Assembly (NCBI GenBank): GCA_017654935.2
Contig: CM065699.1
Span: forward strand, 18,802,359-18,866,358
Length of the DNA stretch: 64,000 bases
From: Phymorhynchus buccinoides
Lineage: Eukaryota; Mollusca; Gastropoda; Neogastropoda; Raphitomidae
Direction of reading: 5' to 3'
Shown: piece after piece, positions 37,218 through 48,414 of the stretch
How the letters are laid out: each line of letters starts with the position of its first letter
Numbering within the stretch: the stretch's first letter is position 1
Translations under genes and position numbers: made by a program
The notes under the pieces: model-generated
Databases searched by the model: none
Told to the model about the DNA's origin: nothing
Seen by the model: the letters and a program-made list of their open reading frames with translations, nothing else

Positions 37218-40200
37218 GTAAAATGGAAAGAATGTGATTATGTACAGTAAAAATCACTTAGTCAAAATTGAAGGGACTGACATTTTATTTTGAGATAGCC
37301 AATATTTTGAGATAAAAAGACTTTTCAACATAGAGATTATTCAGGGCTCCCAGGGACTATGAAGTACTAGACTTCTAAAGGACCCTCTAAAAGAATGTGC
37401 AGAGGGTCCCAGGGATGCAGTAGAAAAATTATTTTTAGCATTCGCAATGCTACTGGGAGTGGGACACTCTATCCCGCCTCTAGGACCCTCTATACTGTAA
37501 GTGAAGGAGTCCCTGGGACCCCTGGTTTTGCGGGACGATTGGGAACCCTGTTATGATATTGGGAGCCAAAAATTGTGAATTTTGTGAGTTATCCAGTGTT
37601 TTTGAGTTGTTAGTTCTCCAGTGTTTTGTTTAAATTTACTTTAAAAAAATTCCTTTTCTCATTTAACTCTTCTACTGCTTTGGGCACAGATGTGTGCCAT
37701 GATGTCACCTATGTCATTGCCAGCATCATAGGTGAGCAATGGTATCTTCCAGTTCCACATGTGGTGTTTTTTTAGAACTTATAATATCAATGCATTTCCG
37801 TTAATTTAGCACATATTTTAAGTAGGCGATCATATTTAGTTCACTTGAAAAAATAACTCGGCACAGAAGGTTACATAGAACAAAAAATACAGTGGAACCT
37901 CCCTTATAAGACCTTCAAAAATCATCCAAAATGAGGTCTTATAAGGGAGGGGTCTTATAAGGGAGGTAATTTTAATACTTACAAAGAAGGGCAATGTCTC
38001 AGAAAAGTAGGTCTTGTATGGAGGAAGGTCTTATAAGGGAGGTTCCACTGTACTTGGCATTAGTCACTAGAAGAGTTAATTTGATGCCTGCGTGTCACAT
38101 GTCTTGTTGTTGGGCAGTTTGTGTATGAATATTCATGTTCATTTGTTCAATGTGCATTCATGCAATTCTAAGTTCAAGTGCTCGTGTTCTGCCATGTTCA
38201 AGTGCACAAAAGCTCTCAGTCTCAGGCATGCTCATGCTTAGCCCTTTCATCGCCACTGTCGCCTCTTGGCACCACAGTGATTTGACACCCATGTCACTAA
38301 AAGGCATCAAATGAGGGTCTGGTATCCAGTGACCTTATGTTCTTTATTTTTGGAGGTAAGGATAGGCCCTATTTTATGCATGTCACAGAGGAATCCCCAA
38401 TATTGCAGACAAAATATTTTCTCTACCCGGGTTAAGTTTAATGGTAAATTTTGGCTGAGGAATGGCTAGCGTTGAAAGGGCTAAAATTAGACACTTGTCG
38501 TTTCAGGATTGAGAGAATGTCTTACTTTCACCCATGACCCAGAATGGGCCTTCTTACCTTCACTCTTCTTGCAGTTGTGCCACCATTCACCCAGTACATC
38601 ACACTTCACTCCCACCAAATGCGAAGACATTCACTGCCAAGTACCCTGCCATGTGTTTGTTTATTTTTAGAGCTTATGTCAGTGATTTTTTTTTCTGTTA
38701 AAGCAACGCATCCGCACTTGAAAAAAATAGTTACTCTCCTCTTGTCGGTTGAGATGCAACAGACAACCAAGAACGTCAAAAAATACATGGCGCTAGAAGA
38801 ACTATTGGCTACTGCAAAGAACACCTTTTGCAAGAGTGAATGCCCTTGGTGGGTGGGGGAAGATGGTTGAGCACTGACCAAACAAGGGAATAACTCTCGC
38901 CAATAACCCTATTTGAGGCCACAAAATGGCTGCCTTTCGCAAGAGTGAATGCCCTTGTCAGCACTGACCAACAAGGGCTTCACTCTCACTGTCAAGGGCG
39001 TTAATAACCCTAGTTGCAGAGGCCAATAGCTAGTTTGCAATTATGGCAGCAAAAGAACTCAGAATGGGTGAAAGTAGTTCAGGCATGCCCCTGAAATCAG
39101 GATTGGAAAAGCTGACATAAAGAGTCTTCAGGATTGGCCATCTTGTCATCTAGGTCCACGGTCTTATCAAAGACTGTATAGGGGAAGATAAGCATCCGGT
39201 CTCTTTTCCCTATATGAGTAGTGAGGACAGAAACACTGGTTATGTCCCTTTTAAACAGGACACATTTTGCACGTCGATAGGCCAGTTGAATTCTCCGTTC
39301 AAGTTCCAGTCTGAGTTTTTGGATAGCCTCCACTGTGAATGGTGTACTGTCGACACTAACGATAACTCTATCAGCCCGGTTCGCCGAGCTCTTAAGTAAT
39401 CCATCTTACCCTTTTAGAATATCTTTGGTCTTATGCAATCAAACATTTCTGCCAACACTGATTGCAGAATTCTGTATACACAGATACACACACATTGGGA
39501 ATTATTTTTAATGCGTTCACCACTTCAGGAATGGGAAGATTCAGAGAATTTTGAAACGTGTCATTTCGGTATTGAGAGAATGGTTTACTTTCAGTTTCAC
39601 CCATGACCAAAATGGGCCTTCACCTTAATTGTCAAAAGCTTGGACAGACAGTTATGATACCAAATTGTTCCTGACAATTGTGACATTATGGTATGTTAAA
39701 TGTCTCAAAACTTAGCATTAGGCAACCTTGGGTAGTTTTCTCATTTTTCTCATAGCTGCCCCCCCCCACAAAAAAAAAAAGAAGCGAGAATGGTAATTCT
39801 TGAATTGTGCTATTATTGAGAATTAGCTTGAAAACATAATTTCAATTTTTTTGCTCCCAGGTGAAGCACTCTCAAAAACTTTGTACGAGTTAGACATTTG
39901 TATTTTAATCTCATTTTTGTCAAAGCTGCGTAAATTGAGATTGGCAATTGTACTATTATTATGGAGCAGTGGGTGGATACCTCATGCCTCCATATCGGGA
40001 GGTGGACGACCCTGCCCCCCTCCACGAGTCTCTCCCCTTGGGGATACCGGTGGGTCTTTTGTACAATTGGTTCCCCCACCTTCTGGAAGTTCTGTGCTTT
40101 AAACTTGGTCTAATCTGTCACTCTCTTTGACTCTGCCTTTTCCCTTTGCTTATTGTCATCTACTATCTTTCTGTCTTACTGGTCCATTCTCCTGCCTTTA

Positions 40201-41103
40201 AAAAAAAAAATCTTCCAACCAATTTTCTCCTTTGAGCTCCTCCAAAATCGGAGGCTGAATGCTGCGGGGAGACCAGTGAAAACTGAAAACCGGACACATA
40301 TGCACCCCACCCATTATGGCCTAGGAACGCAGAAGAAGAAGAAGAAGTAGTAGTATTAGCGTAAAAATAAAATATCTTCTTTTTTGGGGGGTCTGCAGGT
40401 GAAGCACTTTGTGGACTACAGGCAGGTGGTGGTTCAGGCCGGTAGTGGGGGGAACGGCTGCATGTCTTTCTCCAGTGAGTTCCGTAAGGAGTGGGCGGGA
40501 CCCGACGGGGGCAATGGGGGCAATGGAGGTCATGTCATTTTCAAAGGTGAGCCCCGTAAGGAATAAGTAAGCCTCAGTGGAGGAAATTGCAGTCATTTCA
40601 TTTTCCAAAGACGAGACCCTTGAAAGGACTGCCAGTTGTATGTAAGCCCTGCTGGAAGCAAGGGATAGAAGCAGAGACCCTTGTCATTTTCAACGAGTCA
40701 GTCATTTTGAAATATTCCTGCAATGTGGTATTCATTCATGTTGTGTTTCCGTCTAGTTCTAGTAAAAAAAATTTAACTTCTAAGCGGTGCTGATTATCTT
40801 AATTTCTGGTAACTTTTCAGTTTTCTGTCCACCATTTATTTCCCAATCAGTTTTCTTTCTCTCTCCACAAGCAAAAATGGCAAGAACAACACACACACAC
40901 ACAGTGACACACACACACACACAGTGACACATTTTAACACACACACACACACACATATTGACACATGTGGTATTCACACACACACCACACAACACAAGTT
41001 GCAACAGTACACACACACACACAACACACTAAACACTGATTACTTAATTTCACACACACTTTTCACACACACACCACACACACGACACAGTGACACACAC
41101 ACA

Positions 41104-41187
<84 letters not shown>

Positions 41188-44100
41188 CCCCTGAAAGAGA
41201 CAGACCAGATAAAACGCAACCGCTATTTTTTTAAGAATACATTTTGCTTGGGAGACAACACAAATTCATGAAAATAACTCAGAATGAATGTTGATTTTGT
41301 TGTTGTAATGAAGAACATTTAAACTTATTCTCTCAACCCATACAGTTTCTACTCACTCGTAGCTTTCGCCAAGCGTCCGCCTGGCTTCCTGATTTTGTTG
41401 CTGTTGTAATTGTACAGCCTCTACCAACTGCAAGTCTCTGGCTCACTTCACTCCTGTGCTAAAAGCAGAGAACGGGGTGAAGGGACAGACCAAGAACTGC
41501 CATGGGAAGAACGCGGAACACACCTACATTGATGTGAGTTGGGAGAGAGAGAGAGAGAGAGAGGAGTAGTAGTAGTAGTCATCTCAATTTCAGTCCTACA
41601 TTTGAAGGCTAAGAACTGAATGTGAATGAAAGCACAATAACAGACAAGGAACTGCCTCAGGAAGAATCTGAACATACCTACATTGATGTGAGTTGGGAGA
41701 GAGAGAGAGATAGAGAGAGAGAGACAGGCAGACATGGAGAGAGAGAGAGAGAGAGGGGGGGGGGGGGTCTTAATGTCAGCCCTATAAAGGCTGAGAACCA
41801 AAGCTGAGAACCAAATAAAAGTATAGACCAAGAACTGTCATGAAAACAAAAGCCAAACTTATCTTCATTATTGTGAGTTCAGAGAGAGAGAAAAGGAGAG
41901 AGAGGGAGATAGAAATAGAGAAAGAAACAAAGAGAGGGAGGGAAAAGGAGGGGGGGGGGGGTGCTTAGTTTTTAACTTCAGTCCCATATCAAAAATACTA
42001 TCAACAGGTTTTTTAGCCCTGCACTACGGAATAGCAGCATGCTTCCTGCTATCTGAAAGTCACAGTCAGAAATGACACACTGACACACATACACACTCAA
42101 GCATGGTAATGTTTAGTTCTCTGAATTCAGAGAAAAGTGAATGTAGAAATTCAAATGGGAGAAGAGGTTTTAAGCTTGAGGAGATGCCCTTTTCCCAAGT
42201 TTGAACAGTTTTAAGTATTCATCTTGAAGAGCAATTGCCCCCTGATCACCACAAAGGGCTTTTAAGCCATTGCTTACACCAAGAGACAACATCTCCTGAA
42301 ATCGTATCACATTTTCAGAGAAAAATGCTTTCCCTTCATTACCATGCCTGACACTAAACTTGGACAGTGGTGACGAAAGGTTTAATGAATAAACAAACAA
42401 AAATCAAAACCAGGTTCCCATAGGCACCGTTGTCAGAACAGAAGTGGGTGGAACCCTCATTGGCAGCCTGGAAAAGCACGGGGACATTTTCGTGGTGGCC
42501 CGAGGGGGCGCCGGAGGCAAGGGAAACTACTTCTACCTGTCCAACGAAAACCGCGCCCCTGCCAAAGCGGAGTTGGGGGCCCAGGGACAGCAGCTGAGAC
42601 TACGTGTGGAGCTGAGGACTATGGCCCATGCTGGCTTGGTGAGTGAGAGAGGGAGAGAGAGACAGAGAGAGCAGCTGAGACTAAGGCCGTGTACACACAT
42701 AAGTGGATATTCCATGCGGAAACCCGTGCCCAATCCATAAATTAGTGAAACAAAGAAGGGAAAAAATTTGCACACGTGTCCGAATTTTCCTATATATGCG
42801 TAGACTTTTATCCTTCTTTCTTCCACTTATTTAGGTTTTTCCGTACGGAACTTACGCGTCTAATGTGAACTCGGCCTAAGTGTGGAGCTGAGGACTATGG
42901 CTCACGCTGGCTTGGTGAGTGAGAGAAGGAGAGCGAGACAGAGAGAGCATTTGAGAGAGGAAGAAAGAGAGACTGAGAGACAGATAGAGAGCAGCTGAGA
43001 CTATGTGTGGAGCTGAGGACTATGGCCCATGCTGGCTTGGTGAGTGAGAGAGACAGAGAGAGCAGCTGAGACAAAGTGTGTAGCTGAGGACTATCAGACA
43101 TGAGATTTTTCAACCTTTAGGCTGATTTCAGGCTTTTGGATGGCCCCAGAGGTAATGTTTTACATCAAAAGAGAATTGAGAATAGAAATACTTGTTATAT
43201 GTGAATAAAATGACCTAAATAAATCAGTTCTACTTTTAAATGTTTTAAGGCTTAGAATTAGATCACAACAAAGCTTCAGTTTCAGAGGACTTCAGCCTTT
43301 TTTCAGACTAAATCATAATTTCTCGATCTCATGCCTGACTATGGGCCATGCTGGTTTGGTGAGTTTGAGAGAGGGAGAGAGACTGAGACTAAGTGTGGAG
43401 CTGTGGACTATGCCCCTTGCTGGTTTGGTGAGGGAGAGAGAGACAGACTGAGAGAGACAATGCGAATGTGAAATTTTAATGTGTCAAGCATTTTGCCCAT
43501 CCACATGGTGGGAAGGGGGGTGGAGAGAAAAAACAAACAAAACAATAATCGAAATTGAATCGAACATATAATTTACAGTGGACATCGATTTTCTTCACAA
43601 TATGGAATCCATATCAGACAGAGTGGGATGGGGAGTAGGGGCAGCAGTTGAATATTTAAAAAAAAGCACTGAATCGCCAAAAAAGCAAAACTTCTAGAAT
43701 ACGAAAACAATTAAATTCCGTTTGAAATTGAATTGAATTTGTCTGGTTTATTTGCGCCATATTGGCTTAGTATGCCTTATTGCTGATAAAAAGTTTTGGT
43801 TTTTTTTTACACCTTTTTTTTATTTCTTTTTTTTTTAACCCTTTCAATGCCAGCCATATTTCAGCCAAAACGTTCCATTAAACTTACCTGGGTAGAGACA
43901 AGATTTCATCTGCAATATTTGGGATTCCTTTGTGACATCCATAAAATAGGGCCTGTCCTTACCTCCCAAAATGAAGAACATAAGGTCACTGGATAGCAGA
44001 CCCTCTTTCAGTGACATGGGTGTTCAATCATTGTGGTGCCAAGAGGCGACAGTGGCGATGAAAGGGTTTTAATATCTTGTTCATGGAATGTGAATGTCTA

Positions 44101-47100
44101 TGGTGTGTGTGTGTGAAAGGAGGCAGGAGCTGGTATGTGCATTTGCTTTTACTTTAAGTCATGTCAAATTGGTTTTTTTTATAATGCTTCTTAATTTTGT
44201 TTCTTTTCTCCAAATTTGTAAATGAGTTCTGAGGATCACTTTTTCATCAAAGAGCGCTATATAAGCTCTGTTTAGTAGTAGTAGTAGTATTTTTAAAAAT
44301 CAAATTTCATTTCTTTCTTTCTTTGTGTCTTAAATTATGGTATGTTTCTAATAGTGGCCAAATCTCACCTGAGTTTTCTTCTTTTTATATCAGCAAAATG
44401 TTTGCACTTTCTTGTTAGCACCTGCTTTTCAAAATGGCAAGACCAATCAACCTGTAAGAGAAAATAAAATCAATGCTTATACAAGCACGAAGCGAACAAT
44501 TGAAAAGAAAACGAAGCAAACAACAAAACTCACATACAATATAAATAAGAAACATTTAATTTTTTGTTTTAACCCTCTTGCATTTATTCCGCCCCAAACC
44601 GCCCAGTCGGAAGTTGCCTCTGTGTATTCAATCCGCCCAAAACCGCCCATAGCTTGCCCCCACTCTGAGGGGTGGTGGTGGTTTTGTGGGCGATCGGGGT
44701 GGGGTGGGGGGTGGGGGGGGGGGTGAGGGGGGGGGGGGGGGTTGATGTATGTGAGTGTGTGTGTATGTGTGTGTCTTTGTCTCTGATGGCATTTTCATCA
44801 CGCACTAAGTTCTGGCTTGTTATACACACACTATGAAGAAGCTTCTCACTTGCAATGATGTGATTGTAAATGTATGGTGCTCTGTGTGCTTCAAAAGACA
44901 GATTTGTTATACACACACTATGAAGAAGCTTCTCACTTGCAATGATGTGATTGTAAATGTATGGTGCTCTGTGTGCTTCAAAAGACAGATTTTCCCGAAA
45001 ATGTGTGAAGGAATCCAAATAGGAATACTAGAAGAAATTTTGTCTGTAACAAATGCGAATGCAAGAGGGTAAAATTTTTGTAAAGTGTATTGACTGAATA
45101 AAATTTAAAAAATTGAACACACCCCTCACATACAACTTAAATAATTACACAAGAAAACAAACAAAAAAACACGTCCATATTGTAGTTTGCAGCAAATTTT
45201 CAAGTCTTACACACTTTTGTTCAGGCCCTATTGTGACCAAAAAATTAAAAAATAAACATAAATAAGAAAAAAAATATTCTTTTTTGGGTGGGTGGAGGTG
45301 GGGATTTTTATAAAGCATATTGACTGATTAATAATTCATATTTTGGGATCATGTTTTATTTTTTTGGTATTGTCTTTGGCTCCCACAGATTGGTTTTCCC
45401 AATGCGGGGAAATCCACCCTGCTTCGCGCGATCTCCAGAGCGCGTCCCAAAGTGGCTTCCTACCCTTTCACCACTCTGAACCCTCATGTGGGCATTGTGG
45501 AATATGATGACTATGAGCAAGTGGCAGGTAAGGCGTGTGTGTACGTGTGTCACTGTTTGTGTGTGTGTCATTGTTTGTTTGAGTCACTGTGTGTCTTTGT
45601 CTGTGAAAGAGAGACTGCAAAATTTGTCTATTATAATTAGTCATGTAATTGGTATGTCGATGGCATTGGCAGTATGATTTTATTTCAAGTTGCAGTATTG
45701 TATTCAAACTTGATTGAGAATGTGAATGTGTTCTCTATGTTTCTTCTTAGAATGTTCATATTGTAACTATTTTACTCTTGTATAACTGATTAATTGTGTG
45801 TGAGTGTGTGTGTGCGCATGCATGTGTGTGTATGTGTGTGTACGCGTGCGTGCGTGCGTGCGTGCGTGTGTGTGTGTAAGGAAGTAAGAGAACGTTGCGT
45901 GCAAGCATCGTGCTTATTTTACTTTCTAATGATTAATTATTTGTTTGCCTTTGATGTTCTTGTTATCAATGTAAAGCGCACTGAGCTCATGTGAGAAAGA
46001 GCGCTATATAAATTCCCATTATTATTATTATTATTATTATGTGAGTGTGTGCATGTGTGCTGTGTCTTTGGCCCTTTGCTCAAATGGCGTTTATCACTGG
46101 TTGACAGTAGCCTGTGGTAGGGGCCAACAGTAAATGAGAGCTGTACAATAAATGATTTTATACAGTCACTAGAAAACCATGGTACAGTTTAGTCTCTTGT
46201 GGAAGACTAGGACTCTCAAACGAGGGGAGCCTTGCACTGGTTCTGGTGCTGCAGCCAAAGGGATGGGCTGGTCTTTATGCCAGCCATCCTCAAATCCCTT
46301 GGGCAAGGCATCTCCACTATAAACCAGGCATGAAAGAATTCTGCGCTTCACGGAAAATCCGCTGAAATGTTTCAAAACTTCCGCGGGAAAAAAAAAATTC
46401 CGCGTAAAGGACTGATCTTGCCGTATTCTTATATCTACAAGTCTCTATTTGGCGATTCTGAAACTGGTTAACCGGAAGTCGCTTTAGCTCACTCGCTTCA
46501 ATTGTGCGAAGGAAGGCGAAATGAGTAGCTCCCGCTCAACAAAAGTAGCGATGTTAGCTGAAAATGTGTGTGGAAGGCTATTTGTGCCGACCCAATTTTC
46601 GGACCCCCTCCTCGCTGAATAAAACTTGTGATGTGAGGTAGGTGAAAAGGTGGTTGGAAAAAAAAAAAATTTGAACGTTGTGCCCCCCCCCCCCCCCCCC
46701 CCCTGCTCAACAAAACTTCCGACGTCAGGTGAAAATCCGGGTGGAACGATTTATCGGATGAAACTTTTTCCTCTCTTTTGATCTTTATCCACTTTCATGC
46801 CTGATAAACAAATTCTAGCCCAACCCGCCGGAATTGCATCTGGCAGTCATGGTCGGAAACGACTGACTTTAGTGACTGGCATACATACATACATTAAACG
46901 ATTAATCACGCTTTGAACAAAATCAAAACCGTTTTTTCCTTCTGCTCTCAGTGGCTGACATCCCAGGTCTCATCAACAGAGCACACCAGAACTGCGAGCT
47001 TTGCGTGTGTTTGTGTGATCTACTCTGCATGTGTGTGTTTTGTGTTTGTGTGTGTGTGTATGTAAACTGTACAGATGACCTTACCACAAACAAACACATT

Positions 47101-47502
47101 TTCAACCAAATATCGAAATGTCCTTTCTCCACAGTGGCGGACATCCCTGGCCTCATCAACGGAGCACACCAGAACCGCGGGCTGGGCATCTCATTCCTGC
47201 GTCACATCCAGCGCTGCGCCTGCCTCCTCTACGTCCTTGACCTATCCGTCGAGCGACCTTGGACCCAGCTGGACGACCTCAAGTTCGAACTGGACCAGTA
47301 CGAGGCGGGATTGTCCGGTCGCCCGCATGCCATTATCGGAAATAAAATTGACGTAGAAGGGGCGGAGGAGACTTTGTTGGAATTGCAGTCTCGTGTCGAT
47401 TTGCCCGTGCTACCCATTTCTGCCAAGCATCGCGTGGGTATTGAGCCGCTGTTGGATCATCTGAGAAAAATGTACGATTTGTATGTTGAGAAAAGTTCTT
47501 GA
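37035..47502 (+). CDS. MTG2: MTG2/GTPBP5 mitochondrial ribosome-associated Obg GTPase, whole gene, 6 coding exons
   Basis: Spliced CDS: 37035-37217, 40399-40546, 41418-41533, 42414-42638, 45389-45527, 47135-47502; 392 aa (human ~406). The family acts in late assembly of the mitochondrial large ribosomal subunit. Residues 1-61 are basic and Ser/Arg-rich, as in a mitochondrial presequence. Residues 64-224 form the Gly-rich Obg fold ([39 protein letters not shown]). The G domain follows: G1 GFPNAGKS (226-233), G3 DIPG (273-276), HQNRGLG, G4 NKID (340-343), G5 SAK (366-368). Intron phases are 0, 1, 0, 0, 1 and all junctions are GT-AG. The start is the first ATG after a possible 5' UTR acceptor (TGTGTAG at 37020-37026). 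Introns hold many decoy copies of exon ends. Confidence 0.95.
37342..37550. mobile_element. MITE (CAGGGCTCCCA family), copy 2
   Basis: Same family as 23844-24048, in MTG2 intron 1. Internal GGACCCTCTAAAAGAATGTG conserved. Confidence 0.8.
37890..38050. mobile_element. MITE, CAGTGGAACC family, 161 bp
   Basis: Inverted repeats CAGTGGAACCTCCCTTATAA and the complement, ~25 bp, flanked by TA at 37888 and 38051. CAGT ends and TA target fit the Tc1/mariner superfamily. Confidence 0.9.
38242..38480. mobile_element. TTAA-target MITE (CCCTTTC family), copy in MTG2 intron 1
   Basis: Inverted copy of the 19109 element (GCCTCTTGGCACCAC, AAAGGCATCAAATGAGGGTC) with CCCTTTC...GAAAGGG ends. Flanks are TTAG and CTAA, a mutated TTAA pair. 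Confidence 0.85.
38563..38801. mobile_element. MITE, CTCTTCTAG family, copy in MTG2 intron 1
   Basis: Same family as 8808-9048, with diverged ends (CTCTTCTTG and CTAGAAGAA). Confidence 0.78.
39097..39408 (-). other. Unidentified open stretch in MTG2 intron 1
   Basis: Antisense ~100-codon open region: [59 protein letters not shown]. Balanced composition, unlike the neighbouring simple-repeat frames. Could be a transposon remnant or a chance frame. Confidence 0.25.
40019..40347 (-). repeat. SINE-like repeat family R300, copy 1
   Basis: ~300-bp family with a GAA/CTT-rich end, CAGTTTCCTGTCA in the fullest copies, ACTTCCAGAAGGTGGGGGAA and a GGTATCCCCACGGGG end. Copies: here, 50084, 50885, 55205, 55570 (inverted), 59966, 60545. 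In MTG2 intron 1. Confidence 0.75.
40399..40546 (+). CDS. MTG2: MTG2 exon 2
   Basis: Encodes [20 protein letters not shown] through [10 protein letters not shown], the start of the Obg fold. The acceptor is CTGCAG|GTG and the donor AAAG|GTGAGC. A decayed copy of its 3' end follows in the intron (about 40547-40622). Confidence 0.93.
40547..40625 (+). pseudogene. Decayed copy of MTG2 exon 2 3' end
   Basis: TTGCAGTCATTTCATTTTCC and the following AAAGACGAGACCCTTGAAAGGA resemble the exon-2 end and donor (GGTCATGTCATTTTCAAAGG, TGAGCCCCGTAAGGA). The donor GT is lost. Confidence 0.55.
40888..41184. repeat. (CA)n-rich block
   Basis: Interrupted CA repeat ending in ~75 bp pure CA, in MTG2 intron 2, ~230 bp before exon 3. 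Confidence 0.95.
41418..41533 (+). CDS. MTG2: MTG2 exon 3
   Basis: Too split to show as a long reading frame. Joined to the preceding G it reads [19 protein letters not shown] then [20 protein letters not shown], the standard Obg segment before the VPxGT motif. The acceptor is TACAG|CC and the donor GAT|GTGAGT. Confidence 0.9.
41600..41880 (+). pseudogene. Two decayed copies of MTG2 exon 3 3' end with donor
   Basis: About 41638-41700 and 41820-41885 repeat the last ~55 bp of exon 3, the GTGAGTT donor and the following GA-repeat. The first keeps ACCTACATTGATGTGAGTT exactly; the second is more diverged (TTATTGTGAGTTC). Confidence 0.8.
42414..42638 (+). CDS. MTG2: MTG2 exon 4
   Basis: 75 codons: [40 protein letters not shown] and [12 protein letters not shown]. 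The acceptor is AACCAG|GTT and the donor TTG|GTGAGT. The exon end and donor recur several times downstream. Confidence 0.93.
42675..42880. mobile_element. MITE (AGGCCG family) in a decoy exon copy
   Basis: AGGCCGTGTACACAC and GTGAACTCGGCCT inverted ends, with TAAG on both sides as target duplication. Confidence 0.65.
43095..43337. mobile_element. hAT-like MITE (CAGGCATGAGAT family) in a decoy exon copy
   Basis: Ends CAGACATGAGAT and ATCTCATGCCTG, flanked by ACTAT on both sides, which is part of the exon-4 copy it interrupts. Confidence 0.75.
43839..44066. mobile_element. TTAA-target MITE (CCCTTTC family), copy in MTG2 intron 4
   Basis: CCCTTTCAATGCC to GATGAAAGGG, same internal sequence as 19109. 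Left TTAA intact, right flank TTTTAA. Confidence 0.85.
44235..44290 (+). repeat. Retroposon 3' tail
   Basis: AGAGCGCTATATAAGCTC followed by (TAG)n, in MTG2 intron 4. Confidence 0.5.
44818..44993. repeat. ~87-bp tandem duplication
   Basis: Two near-identical units containing ACTATGAAGAAGCTTCTCAC and GCTTCAAAAGACAGATT in MTG2 intron 4. Source unknown. Confidence 0.9.
45389..45527 (+). CDS. MTG2: MTG2 exon 5 (P-loop)
   Basis: Carries the G1 motif GFPNAGKS and switch I ([20 protein letters not shown]). The acceptor is CCACAG|ATT and the donor GCAG|GTAAGG. Confidence 0.95.
45970..46040 (+). repeat. Retroposon 3' tail
   Basis: AAGCGCACTGAGCTCATGTG, AGCGCTATATAAATTCCC and (ATT)n, in MTG2 intron 5. 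Confidence 0.55.
46079..46875 (+). repeat. Interspersed repeat, copy split by a hAT-like element
   Basis: GAGAGCTGTA, GGTACAGTTTAGTCT and CTGGCAGTCATGGTCGGAAA recur at 48197-48945 and 58765-59040. In MTG2 intron 5. Confidence 0.7.
46325..46803. mobile_element. hAT-like TIR element, 479 bp
   Basis: Perfect 12-bp inverted ends CAGGCATGAAAG and CTTTCATGCCTG, flanked by ATAAAC on each side. Splits the interspersed repeat 46079-46875. Contains C-run 46683-46703. Confidence 0.75.
46952..47000 (+). pseudogene. Partial tandem copy of MTG2 exon 6 5' end with acceptor
   Basis: After CTCTCAG this block reads [17 protein letters not shown] and then runs into TG-rich DNA. The 183 nt to the true exon contain no stop in this phase, so using this acceptor would insert 61 codons. 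The true exon keeps the conserved [10 protein letters not shown]; this copy has R and C changes. Confidence 0.8.
47135..47502 (+). CDS. MTG2: MTG2 exon 6 (terminal)
   Basis: Encodes [58 protein letters not shown] and ends YVEKSS-TGA. The acceptor is CCACAG|TG. A second acceptor 183 nt upstream is in the same frame. Confidence 0.95.
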
Positions 47503-47765
47503 AAATGGTTTTCTCTGGTGCATTGTGTAAAAAAAAGTGTTATACAGTGGAACCTCCCTTATAAAACATCCCATTATAAGACTCCCTCCCACATAAGACC
47601 TACTTCTCTGAGATATTTTTTGTAAGTTGAGAAAAGTTCTTGAAAATGGTTTTCTCTGGTGCATTGTGTAAAAAAAAGTGTTATACAGTGGAACCTCCCT
47701 TATAAAACATCCCATTATAAGACTCCCTCCCACATAAGACCTACTTCTCTGAGATATTTTTTGTA
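47484..47765 (+). repeat. 141-bp tandem duplication spanning the MTG2 stop codon and 3' flank
   Basis: Two near-identical 141-bp units run from the last MTG2 codons (GAGAAAAGTTCTTGA) through a MITE left end (CAGTGGAACCTCCC at 47545 and 47686). Only the first is joined to the gene. Confidence 0.85.
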
Positions 47766-48154
47766 AGTATTAAAATGGTGGATTTTTATTAATCCTACTA
47801 TCTATTTAACTAAATACTTACCAACACCTGAAACACTTGCATTCGCCTCAAGCAACTGCTTTCTGTAAAAGTACGGAATGACGGAAGTCGACGCTCATTG
47901 GCCTAGCCACCATTAGACTGGAAGGGGGATAACTCCCCTGCCATATCCGGTTAAGGGTGAAGGTCATGAGCTACTTTCGTTTTTACTATATGCTATGGTA
48001 TAGTCCCAGGTCGCTTGAGGCGAATGCAAGTGTTTCAGGTGTTGGTAATGTATGGTTAAAGTAGATTTACCTCTTTACCTCCCTTATAAGACCCCTCCCT
48101 TATAGGACCTCATTTTGGATGACATTTGAAGGTCTTATTAGGGAGGTTCCACTG
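47686..48154. mobile_element. MITE, CAGTGGAACC family, containing a nested MITE
   Basis: Left end CAGTGGAACCTCCC at 47686 (duplicated at 47545), right end GGGAGGTTCCACTG at 48154. Interrupted by 47818-48048. Confidence 0.8.
47818..48048. mobile_element. Nested foldback MITE, ~231 bp
   Basis: Arms of ~36 bp: CCAACACCTGAAACACTTGC, ATTCGCCTCAAGC and their complements at 48013-48048. Bordered by TTA and TAA. Confidence 0.85.
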
Positions 48155-48414
48155 AAGCTTTTTTTGGTAAAGTTGATGTAGGACTGAGGATCCTGTACTC
48201 AAATGGCTTTTATCGTGGGTTGACATTAGTCTGTAGTATGGGTCAATAGTAACATGAGAGCTGTAGAATTATGATTTTCTACAGTAATGGAAAGTTATGG
48301 TACAACTTAGTCTTTTGTGAAACACTACGATTCTCAAACTAGGGGATGTATGCACTGGCTCTTAGTGCTACAACCAAGGGGATTGGCTGGCCTTTGGGGA
48401 CCTTCCCTGATCTA

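Larger units (their letters stand above)
42655..43450 (+). pseudogene. Four decayed copies of MTG2 exon 4 3' end with donor
   Basis: Blocks around 42660-42945, 42990-43045, 43060-43380 and 43381-43435 repeat the exon-4 end (GTGGAGCTGAGGACTATGG, CATGCTGGCTTG), a GTGAGT/GTGAGG donor and a GA-rich tail. The first is split by a MITE (about 42675-42880), the third by another (43095-43337). Confidence 0.8.
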
